Source: Ruminiclostridium sp. (lineage in GTDB: Bacteria > Bacillota > Clostridia > Oscillospirales > Ruminococcaceae). From it: a DNA stretch of 64,000 bases. Location of the stretch: assembly GCA_017635095.1 (NCBI GenBank), contig JAGBMA010000042.1, forward strand, positions 17,325 through 81,324, read 5' to 3'. Both the position numbers and the translations under genes were made by a program. The notes beneath the pieces are model-generated. The model was not told the origin of the DNA. It ran no database searches and was given only the letters and a program-made list of their open reading frames with translations. Shown here piece after piece: positions 51,578 to 58,926 of the stretch; position 1 is the stretch's first letter; each line of letters starts with the position of its first letter.

Positions 51578-52807
51578 ATGAACGCTGATAAAACAAATAT
51601 GCTCATAGCAGAGCTTAATCCGACTGTACTTACCGCGCGTGCCGCACTTATGGGCGGTGCGGCGAATGGTGATAAGTATGCGGAAAAACTGCTTGAGTTA
51701 ATAAAAAAGGAAGAGATATTATCCGAAAAACACGGCACAGTCGATGAACTAAAACGTGCGGAGCTTTACAGGTTTTCCTCGGCATACGGAACGGCAGCAT
51801 GGGTGAGGAGCAAAATATCCGAGAAAATGTTTCACTCTTTAAAGATGATGTCGTTTGTCGACCTCGGCTGTGGTTACAATCCCCGTGGACTTGCTTTTGA
51901 GAAGCGGAAATACATTCGTTATTACGGCATTGACCTTCCGACTGTAATTGACCGAATGAAAAGCACGGTAATGCCTGCTATCGGGAGCAGTGACCGGATC
52001 ATGTACCATTCGGCGGATATCACCGATCTCAATGCGATACGGTCAGTTATCCGCTGTAAAGAGCCATTGTTTATCGTGACCGAAGGACTTATGATGTATC
52101 TGACAGAAAGTGAGGTACAAACGGTCATAAAGAATATATCGGAGCTTCTTTCGGAATACGGAGGGGTATGGTTCACGGGAGATTCCGAGGAGCGCGCAGT
52201 CTATGAATATATCATCAGACACATATTCGGGAACGACGAGGATGTGATCAAGAGTCTGTTAGGGTCGGAAATATCGCTGCAATGGCGAAAGCTGCTATAT
52301 GACAACAGCTTTATGACTCTGAAAAACACCAAACAGTCGGAGTACCTTGCAGCGTATGGTCTGAGTACAAGGAAAGTCAGTATAAAACTGCTGACAGAAG
52401 GATTGGATATACCCGAAAATATAAGAAAAGCTTTTGAGAACACAGATTTCCTCGTCATGACTGCTGTCGGAACTGTTGCATCAAGACGTAATGATGCAGG
52501 AAAGAGCGTTTTCAGCCTTGAGTCCGAAAAAATGAATGAAACACTCATCATTAAACCAAAAGGACGACTTGATTCTGTCAATGCGCCCGGAATTATTGAA
52601 GAATACGAGAAGTACGGCGCAGAGGCTGCAAAAATGGCTGTCATTATTGACCTTGCGGACTGCACATATATTTCCTCTGCGGGTGTCCGTGCCCTGCTGA
52701 TGCTGTATAAAAGAACTGCCGATATAAAAGAAGGACTTTCGGTAAGAAATATCAGGCCCGAGATCCTCACTGTATTGCGGACGACAAGGTTAACGGATCT
52801 TATTTGA
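51578..52807 (+). CDS. Leucine-carboxyl-methyltransferase-like enzyme fused to a STAS domain
   Basis: It starts one base after the STAS gene with no separate RBS, so translation is coupled. Residues 1-300 look like the class I SAM methyltransferases of the LCMT/PPM1 type: FVDLGCGYNPRG (SAM loop), YGIDLPTVIDRM, then LFIVTEGLMMYLTESEV (the EG-x-x-MY motif of that family). Residues 315-409 are a STAS domain: ETLIIKPKGRLDSVNAPG, VIIDLADCTYISSAGVRALL. A carboxyl methyltransferase fused to a STAS switch domain is unusual; the STAS part may control the methyltransferase or bring it to partner-switching proteins. Substrate unknown. Confidence 0.75.
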   Translation: MNADKTNMLIAELNPTVLTARAALMGGAANGDKYAEKLLELIKKEEILSEKHGTVDELKRAELYRFSSAYGTAAWVRSKISEKMFHSLKMMSFVDLGCGYNPRGLAFEKRKYIRYYGIDLPTVIDRMKSTVMPAIGSSDRIMYHSADITDLNAIRSVIRCKEPLFIVTEGLMMYLTESEVQTVIKNISELLSEYGGVWFTGDSEERAVYEYIIRHIFGNDEDVIKSLLGSEISLQWRKLLYDNSFMTLKNTKQSEYLAAYGLSTRKVSIKLLTEGLDIPENIRKAFENTDFLVMTAVGTVASRRNDAGKSVFSLESEKMNETLIIKPKGRLDSVNAPGIIEEYEKYGAEAAKMAVIIDLADCTYISSAGVRALLMLYKRTADIKEGLSVRNIRPEILTVLRTTRLTDLI

Positions 52808-52862
52808 GTATAAGTTTATCAGAAAAGGATAGTTTGAATGCTTAGACTGCCATGAGGTCAAT

Positions 52863-54278
52863 ATGGAAGACGAGGAATTTCACAAATGGATGTCGGAGCA
52901 TTACAGGGCGCTCGACAGGAAATATTATCACAAGGGCATACCGATACTGATACTGCACAGACGGGCTGCGACAACAGCATTTTCCGTGATATGGACAATA
53001 AAGAATATAGATGTGGCTGATCTGCTGCTGACCGGGTATTTTATGATAAAGGATATCCGGTTTTACGAGCTTGCCCGAAAATATGAAAATATGCTGGAGC
53101 TTGCAAAAATAAACAAAGAGCAATTTCTGAAACAGATATACGGCTTTTATATGCAGTCTGCGACGGTTATCAGAAAAGACGGACTGTTTAAAAGATTTCT
53201 CGAGTTTATATCGTTTTTTCAGAATGATGACCGCGCCTATACAGATGAGGTCACCTGCTCGGTTTATAGGGCATACATCGACCTTTTGCTGTGTCAGTGC
53301 GAGTTTCTGAAGCCGAACAAGTTCGATGTTAACAAAATGACCGCCGGAGTTACCACAGACGGAGTCCCAATAGAGACAAACAGCGCATATATGGGATCCG
53401 ATGCCGCCTTGATCGAGCTGGAACATGATATATTTGCAAGAAAAACATTCGACCCGAACAGGGACTTCGGAAAATACTTTGCCAAATACGGGTATAATGT
53501 CACGGATGTCGACTCCGCATCACTCCTTGCGACCGAGTGCCGGAATTATAACAATACGATCCTGTCGCTTTCACCGTATATCAACGAGTTTACTGCCGAT
53601 ATACTTCCGGGAAAGGGCTTTGATCCGCAGATAATGGACTATCTGAATGATATTCCTGCGGTTATAGGTGACTTTGACTTCAAGTCTGTACTCAGAAGCA
53701 GAAGAAGGACGCTGCCATCAAACGGCATAAGGATACATCTTGAAAAAAGCAGATTCTACAGGGAAATGCTGCTGAAAGAGATATATTACGATGACGCTGT
53801 GATATGCCTTTTCCGGCTTGAAACGAAAGTAGGCGAGACTGCGGGATTCTATAACACCCAGACCGGCAAATTCTCATCGTCGCTGCACATGAATACCGAG
53901 AATGTACATCACTTCGGGGACAGCGTGGAACGGCTGATATTGTGGGCTTACTCTGCGTTTGTGACCGATGTGGTACAGCAGAGCAGCGAGTCCTATAGGT
54001 CATACCTCGATGACCGCAACTGTAATGTGGTGTTTGCCGCAATACCCGGCAAGCTGCGAATACCGACCGGATATGAGAATATACGCACAATTGCCGGTGA
54101 TGACCGATATGAAACGGTCATTATGCATATAAATGGCTACATAAGGAAACTGCCCAAAGGACATAAAGCCTCGGACAAGGCAAGTGCGGCGGCGGAAGCT
54201 CTCGGGTACTCACTTGACGAGAACGAGACTTTTGTATGCCCGTTTGAGCGTATCACTTGGATCTGCAGGACGAGATAA
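52863..54278 (+). CDS. Hypothetical protein in the partner-switching cluster
   Basis: A GAGG precedes the ATG. The 471-residue protein is soluble, with no signal peptide or membrane segment. The N-terminus (MEDEEFHKWMSEHYRALDRK) and a helical middle (KNIDVADLLLTGYFMIKDIRFYELARKYE in two motifs) give way to a mixed C-terminal half with HFGDSVERLILWAYSAFVTD. I do not recognise a family. It lies between the LCMT-STAS gene and phosphatase 3 and may be a substrate or effector of this module. Confidence 0.7.
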   Translation: MEDEEFHKWMSEHYRALDRKYYHKGIPILILHRRAATTAFSVIWTIKNIDVADLLLTGYFMIKDIRFYELARKYENMLELAKINKEQFLKQIYGFYMQSATVIRKDGLFKRFLEFISFFQNDDRAYTDEVTCSVYRAYIDLLLCQCEFLKPNKFDVNKMTAGVTTDGVPIETNSAYMGSDAALIELEHDIFARKTFDPNRDFGKYFAKYGYNVTDVDSASLLATECRNYNNTILSLSPYINEFTADILPGKGFDPQIMDYLNDIPAVIGDFDFKSVLRSRRRTLPSNGIRIHLEKSRFYREMLLKEIYYDDAVICLFRLETKVGETAGFYNTQTGKFSSSLHMNTENVHHFGDSVERLILWAYSAFVTDVVQQSSESYRSYLDDRNCNVVFAAIPGKLRIPTGYENIRTIAGDDRYETVIMHINGYIRKLPKGHKASDKASAAAEALGYSLDENETFVCPFERITWICRTR

Positions 54279-54324
54279 GCTATGAACAAATTGCAATAGC
54301 ACACATTATAACACGGGGGAAAAT

Positions 54325-56106
54325 ATGCAAAAAAAGAAAAAGACGGTAACTTTTCAGATAGATGTGCCGCTGGGTATATTCCTACTGATACTCATTATAG
54401 CGGCAATGGTAACAACTACCTTTTATTTTATAAATAAAACCATCGGCGAAAGAGCTCTGAAAGCAACTCAGATAGCTGATTACACTGCCGACTGTATGAG
54501 TTCTTATGCAGCTATAGGCTGGCTGAAGGATTTCTGGATAAACAATGTTGATGATATGACATTGGTATACGGACGGGAAAGCGCGAATGAACTTGAAAGC
54601 TACCTGAAGGAAAGGATCCCCGGGTATATAAATGCGGCAAGCGTAACTCCCGTGCAGCTCCTGTCCGCGAATAAAGAGACCTGTATGGTCTTCGCCGAGT
54701 TATGTTATACCGAGATATGTATGATATTTGACCGTATGCAGCAGAATTACCACTGTTCTTATATATGCTCCTTTGTTGTGGCAGGGGACGAATGTGTGTA
54801 CCTGACCTCAGGCTGTGACTACGGCGAGCTGCGTACAAACGAGGGCGGAAACATATATGAGCTCGGGGCAAGGGTGCCGTTCAGCTACGGCGTATTTCCT
54901 ATGCTTGACAATATACTTGCAGGCAAAGAAAATGAAAACGATGATAATTATATCATTCTTTCCCTTAACGGGGAAAATGATGTTTGCGCGTTTTCTCCCG
55001 TACACGATGAATACGGAAATACCGTATTAGTCGTTTCGACAGATAACGACCTTGATGATATAATAAGCATGTCTATACAGGACGCACTCAGAATTACCCT
55101 TATTACGCTTTTGCTACTGTTGCTTCTGATCGTAATGGTGCATTACCTTCTTTTCAGAAATGTTGTTCAACCGATAAAGAAAGAAGAAACAATACTGGCT
55201 GAATATGTTGAGGGAAAAGATGCGGAAAAAGCTGTTTCGGAGCTTACCGGTATAACCTCGAATAATGAGATAGAGACCCTTGCCGAAGACTTTTCGTTTA
55301 TGGCAGCGGAGCTTGACAGATACATAGGCGAGGTAAGAATGGTCACCGCCGAAAAAGAGCGTATCGGTGCCGAACTCGATATGGCGGCAAGAATACAAGC
55401 GAGCCAGCTTCCGGCAACATTTCCGGCGTTCCCGGAAAGAACGGAGTTTGATATTTACGCTTCAATGGATCCCGCAAAGGAGGTCGGAGGTGATTTTTAT
55501 GATTTCTTCCTTGTCGATGACGATCATCTCGCACTCGTTATTGCAGATGTTTCCGGGAAGGGCGTTCCGGCGGCTCTGTTTATGATGGCATCGAAGATAC
55601 TTATCGCAAATTACGCTTCTATAGGCGGGACGCCCGCTGATATCCTCAGCAAAGTGAATGAACGTATCTGCGAAAGAGATAATGACAATATGTTCGTCAC
55701 GGTATGGCTCGGAATACTCGAGATAAGCACGGGAAAGCTTACCACAGCAAACGCCGGTCACGAATATCCCGCGATAAAAAAAGCAAGAGAACAGTTTGAG
55801 CTTACGAAGGATAAGCACGGACTGTTTATAGGAGCAATGGCGGGAGTAAAATACAAAGAATATGAGATACAGCTCGAAAAGGGTGATACGCTGTTTGTTT
55901 ACACGGACGGTGTGCCCGAGGCGACAAATGCCGCAGGAAAACTGTTCGGGAATGAGAGAATGATCGATGCGCTGAACTCCGCTCCAAATGGAGGATTGAG
56001 CGACCTTCTGCAAATAGTCAGGAGCAAGGTGGACGAATTTGTCGGAGAAGCTCCACAATTCGACGATCTCACTATGCTTGCAGTGCGCTATTGGGGAAAG
56101 AACTGA
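54325..56106 (+). CDS. Membrane SpoIIE/RsbU-type phosphatase 3
   Basis: GGGGG-rich RBS. The 593-residue protein has a membrane helix at about 15-38, an extracytoplasmic sensor (40-250), a second helix (about 255-275), a HAMP-like linker and coiled coil, then the PP2C domain with EVGGDFYDFF, ADVSGKGVPAALFM, ANAGHEYP, TDGVPEATN and FDDLTMLAV. It has no RsbW or STAS gene next to it, so it probably acts on the partners encoded at 50459-51576. It is followed by a membrane acyltransferase five bases after its stop. Confidence 0.88.
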   Translation: MQKKKKTVTFQIDVPLGIFLLILIIAAMVTTTFYFINKTIGERALKATQIADYTADCMSSYAAIGWLKDFWINNVDDMTLVYGRESANELESYLKERIPGYINAASVTPVQLLSANKETCMVFAELCYTEICMIFDRMQQNYHCSYICSFVVAGDECVYLTSGCDYGELRTNEGGNIYELGARVPFSYGVFPMLDNILAGKENENDDNYIILSLNGENDVCAFSPVHDEYGNTVLVVSTDNDLDDIISMSIQDALRITLITLLLLLLLIVMVHYLLFRNVVQPIKKEETILAEYVEGKDAEKAVSELTGITSNNEIETLAEDFSFMAAELDRYIGEVRMVTAEKERIGAELDMAARIQASQLPATFPAFPERTEFDIYASMDPAKEVGGDFYDFFLVDDDHLALVIADVSGKGVPAALFMMASKILIANYASIGGTPADILSKVNERICERDNDNMFVTVWLGILEISTGKLTTANAGHEYPAIKKAREQFELTKDKHGLFIGAMAGVKYKEYEIQLEKGDTLFVYTDGVPEATNAAGKLFGNERMIDALNSAPNGGLSDLLQIVRSKVDEFVGEAPQFDDLTMLAVRYWGKN

Positions 56107-56111
56107 CAATT

Positions 56112-57224
56112 ATGGCAAAGAAAAGGATCACGGAGATAGATATAATAAAGGGTGTAGGAATACTTACGATCGCAGCGGTACATCTGATATACCGCACGGA
56201 ATCGGGTTTGGCGAATCATATATTTCGTGCATTGGGGTGGCTGCTGATCGGTTTGTTCTTTATGCTTTCGGGGTACACCTATTCAACCGGAAAAAGGACA
56301 GTCAGACAAAGCTGCAATGCACGGCTGCGTTATCTTCTGTTTCCTGCCGCAATTACCGAAATAATTCTTCTGATCGTGGGCGGTCTTTATTGTATGCTCT
56401 TTCACGGCTATGCATTGTCTGACTGTCTTCACGACGCGCTTGTCACATTTCTCAGACCCGAATTATGCGTCCTCATCTCAGAGGAGTGGGGACAGGGAGG
56501 TTTTTTGTATAATAATCTCTCGCCTTCATGGTTTATCTGGAGTATGCTGTGGACGGAACTTATCTTTATACCGACAGCGGAGTGGTGCGGAAAAGGTGAT
56601 CTGAAAGTACGCGGATGTATCTCCGCGTTTGTCCTTACAGCAGTGCAAATACCGATCTATATGTTTGTAAGCCCTCTCCCTTGGCTGCTGCAGTTGGTTC
56701 CGCTGTTTACGGTATTTATGCTCATGGGTATGCTGTTGCACGAATCAGGTTTGTTTAAATGTGAATGGAGATATAATGCTGCGCTGACGGCTTTGATCTC
56801 TTTCCTTGGTTTTGCGGCATCGGTAGGTGTATTCTCCCTCGGCGGTGATAATTATTTTAACGGATATGTGGGAGTCTATGGCAACGGCATTGACATACTT
56901 CTTCCGATAATTCAGCTTGTGCCAGGAATCATCGCTTTCTACGCTCTCGCAAAGCTGATACTGAGGGTGCATATATTGTCAGACGGGATCATTTGGATAG
57001 GCAGACACACGCTTACCTTTCTGATGTGTCACTGTTTTTTCGCTATGATAGCAGCTGATATGATGAAAACATATAATCGAATGGGCGAGGTCTGGTATTT
57101 GGAGGACGCCGGACTTACTCTTACTCCGGAAATATTTTGGAAATCGGTAGCCGGATATGTGATCGCGGTAATATGTTGTATTTCGGTATGCATTGCTAAG
57201 GATACGGTAGCGAAGAAGCAATGA
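56112..57224 (+). CDS. Membrane acyltransferase (Acyl_transf_3/OafA-like)
   Basis: ATG at 56112 gives the normal family N-terminus (KRITEIDIIKGVGILTIAAV, with catalytic-type H in AAVHLIYRT). A TTG 21 bases earlier overlaps the phosphatase. The 370-residue protein has about ten membrane helices. LGWLLIGLFFMLSGYTYS and HTLTFLMCHCFFAMIAAD are typical of acyltransferase family 3, which O-acetylates surface sugars or peptidoglycan. It may add to, or act independently of, the MBOAT system. It is the last gene of the cluster before a strong terminator region. Confidence 0.85.
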   Translation: MAKKRITEIDIIKGVGILTIAAVHLIYRTESGLANHIFRALGWLLIGLFFMLSGYTYSTGKRTVRQSCNARLRYLLFPAAITEIILLIVGGLYCMLFHGYALSDCLHDALVTFLRPELCVLISEEWGQGGFLYNNLSPSWFIWSMLWTELIFIPTAEWCGKGDLKVRGCISAFVLTAVQIPIYMFVSPLPWLLQLVPLFTVFMLMGMLLHESGLFKCEWRYNAALTALISFLGFAASVGVFSLGGDNYFNGYVGVYGNGIDILLPIIQLVPGIIAFYALAKLILRVHILSDGIIWIGRHTLTFLMCHCFFAMIAADMMKTYNRMGEVWYLEDAGLTLTPEIFWKSVAGYVIAVICCISVCIAKDTVAKKQ

Positions 57225-57320
57225 AAGAGGATAAACAACTGTACTCATTAAAGGCGTTCTAAGCGAATTTATAAACACATTAGTCATAAGTAGAACAAAA
57301 ATGGAGATCCAATCGTTTTT

Positions 57321-57342
57321 CCTACCTCGAAGAAGAGGTAGG
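57321..57342. repeat. Perfect 8-bp stem hairpin flanked by T- and A-runs
   Basis: CCTACCTC and GAGGTAGG around a 6-base loop, with TTTTT before and AAAAA after. It would work as a terminator on the minus strand, but no minus-strand gene is near. First of three hairpins in a row. Confidence 0.6.
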
Positions 57343-57368
57343 AAAAAGAAACCTAAACCTAAAAAATT

Positions 57369-57409
57369 GGCGCAAGCAGTTCCAAAACTGCTTGCGCCTA
57401 TATTTTTTT
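57369..57409 (+). terminator. Strong rho-independent terminator
   Basis: GGCGCAAGCAGT pairs perfectly with ACTGCTTGCGCC (57387-57398) around a 6-base loop, followed by TATATTTTTTT. It ends the region 3 transcript. Confidence 0.85.
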
Positions 57410-57467
57410 CGACAGCTTTCAACTGTGTTCGATACAAGATTTTATCGAGAACAGTTGAAAGCTGTCG
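57410..57467. repeat. Perfect 17-bp inverted repeat
   Basis: CGACAGCTTTCAACTGT (57410-57426) and its exact complement at 57451-57467, with an inner TCGATA/TATCGA pair, so about 23 base pairs in all. It begins directly after the terminator T-run. It could be a recombinase or regulator binding site, or a second structured RNA. Confidence 0.7.
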
Positions 57468-57531
57468 ATTTATTTTATCGGATTTTTTGTTTTATGCCGT
57501 TAAGGTGTCGGGAAATAAGAAAATCGGCATT

Positions 57532-57561
57532 TTGACGAAGAAAACAGGCGTTTTATACTAT
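57532..57561 (+). promoter_or_regulatory. Putative promoter of the sigma-like gene
   Basis: TTGACG (57532-57537), 18 bp, TACTAT (57556-57561). The leader transcript would be about 90 bases long and includes the RBS-hiding stem. Confidence 0.5.
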
Positions 57562-57579
57562 AACAGCAGGGCTCCTCCG

Positions 57580-57651
57580 TCCTCCGATCAGTTTTTGAAG
57601 AAAGTGCGGATGTAAAACACATCGCACTACGCAACAAGACTAATCGGAGGA
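57580..57651 (+). promoter_or_regulatory. Leader stem that can hide the ribosome binding site
   Basis: TCCTCCGAT (57580-57588) is the exact complement of ATCGGAGGA (57643-57651), which contains the Shine-Dalgarno of the gene at 57659. Between them GTGCGGATGT and ACATCGCAC form an inner hairpin (57604-57627). The leader can thus fold so that ribosomes cannot bind; a ligand, RNA or protein might open it. Confidence 0.65.
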
Positions 57652-57658
57652 TTTATAA

Positions 57659-58099
57659 ATGAATGATAAAAAGTACATAGTCACCTGCGATGGAAAAGAG
57701 GTCGAGGTGACCGAGGAAATATACAAGCTCTGCGTTACAGAACCGGAGAGCGAAAGACGTTTGATTCGTAAGAAGAAATTTGGCAGGATAGATGTTGACG
57801 AGAAGAACGAGAAAGTCACGTTTATACTGTGCCGTGAGGATTCTGTAGAGCGGCTTTTGGAGATTGGCGTAGAGATCGAGGATACCAATGACAGTATTGC
57901 GGCTCTTGAAACCGCCGTTACGGTAAATCAGGCTCTTGCACAGTTGACCGAGAAGGAGCGGTATATAATAAAGGCGCTGTTTTTCGATGGAAGGAACGAA
58001 CGTGACCTTGCGGACGAATTCGGCATTTCGCAGAAAAATGTTCACAAACACAAGGATAAGATTTTGGCAAAGTTGAACAAATATTTGAAAAATCATTGA
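57659..58099 (+). CDS. Sigma-factor-like (region 4) regulator of the mobile element
   Basis: CGGAGG RBS. The 146-residue protein has an N-terminal region (1-60: KYIVTCDGKEVEVTEEIYKL and ERRLIRKKKFGRIDVDE) seen in small sigma-like proteins of Tn916-type and serine-recombinase ICEs. The C-terminal helix-turn-helix is of sigma-70 region 4 type (ALAQLTEKERYIIKALFFDG, ADEFGISQKNVHKHKDKIL). It lacks region 2, so it probably acts as an activator or DNA-binding co-factor. It lies upstream of the recombinase trio and may control excision. Translation may be governed by the leader stem. Confidence 0.78.
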   Translation: MNDKKYIVTCDGKEVEVTEEIYKLCVTEPESERRLIRKKKFGRIDVDEKNEKVTFILCREDSVERLLEIGVEIEDTNDSIAALETAVTVNQALAQLTEKERYIIKALFFDGRNERDLADEFGISQKNVHKHKDKILAKLNKYLKNH

Positions 58100-58677
58100 T
58101 TTTTTTCAAATTAGGGGGTATCAAAACCCGTTCTGCGTTCCTGAAGTATTGAGGGGACTAATATTTTCCCCCGTTGCTCTTTGAAAATTGAATACCAGTA
58201 TATCGGGTACATTCCCTTTTGCGCCTACGGGCGTAGCAGAGTGAACGATACACACATGAAACGGATTCCAATAGCGGACAAGCTCCGGCAGCTTATGCCA
58301 TATCTATGATTATTATTTTTTCCGACTGAGAATAAACGCCATGTGACATAATTGTTCGGCGGTGACCGGCTGTCACCGTATTGCGAAGAAGAGCAAGAGG
58401 GCATAATGATACTTCTGTCCAGCCACAGTTCACACAATGGGGGCAGCCACATGAGAACCATGCGGGGGTGAGAGTCCCATGATGCCGAGCCACCGGCAGC
58501 CCGTTATATTCCCAAGAGCAGAAATACTCAGGCAGGGGTGTCGAGGACAAATATGCCGGAACAACTTACAGGCAATATAGCATAACGGCTCAACTCCGTT
58601 ATGCTGTTAAATATACAGACCGCCGATCCGTTATCCATACAGGTCGGCGGTTTATTATTTTATCATGGAGTATTAAA
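58100..58677. other. Non-coding, structured region before the recombinases
   Basis: These 578 bases contain no credible gene. They begin with a short sequence (CTCTTTGAAAATTGAATA, near 58171) often found upstream of mobile-element integration genes. A GC-rich stretch (about 58430-58560) has GTGAGAGTCCC-like segments that recall the 5' part of group II introns, but I see no intron-encoded protein and cannot complete the fold. Two hairpins follow: AGCATAACGG/CCGTTATGCT (58579-58605) and the terminator at 58619. It may be a regulatory leader or attachment-site region. Confidence 0.45.
58619..58662 (+). terminator. Terminator or attenuator before the recombinase operon
   Basis: ACCGCCGA (58619-58626) pairs with TCGGCGGT (58644-58651), followed by TTATTATTTTAT. 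It ends 16 bases before the small gene at 58678, so it can act as an attenuator for the recombinase genes. Confidence 0.7.
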
Positions 58678-58842
58678 ATGAGAACTGAAATATACACACT
58701 GACGGGAATCAGAGCAGAGCTTGTAAATATAGTTTGTTTGCAGTATATTGAAAAGCTGCTGAAGAACGGAAAAATCTCAAGAAAACACGCGGAAATACTT
58801 ACCGAGAGATACAAGGTAGGTTGCACAGGAAAACAGAAATAA
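58678..58842 (+). CDS. Small SHOCT-like protein upstream of recombinases (54 aa)
   Basis: ATG at 58678 with GGAG seven bases upstream. The 54-residue product (RTEIYTLTGIRAELVNIVCL, YIEKLLKNGKISRKHAEILT) has two helices with the L-x-x-LL-x-x-G-x-I-x-x-x-x-x-x-x-L spacing of SHOCT-type short domains, which are usually oligomerisation or nucleic-acid modules. Basic C-terminus (GKQK). Its place directly before the serine recombinase genes suggests a role in excision, such as a directionality factor, though nothing proves that. Confidence 0.6.
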   Translation: MRTEIYTLTGIRAELVNIVCLQYIEKLLKNGKISRKHAEILTERYKVGCTGKQK

Positions 58843-58926
58843 ATCTGGTGACATTGGTAATTCCATTCCAGTCCGAAAAGTGGTATTGTGTACTGTAATA
58901 AATACCCGAAAGAAAGGACTGATCGA

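Noticed and set aside
57301-57615. A 104-codon open frame with an ATG
   Set aside because: It runs through three hairpins, including a terminator and a perfect 17-bp repeat, has no RBS, and its product is Lys/Ser/Phe-rich without protein-like pattern.
58430-58560. Group II intron
   Set aside because: Only short segments resemble the intron 5' end; no reverse transcriptase gene and no domain V hairpin were found, so it is not called as an intron.
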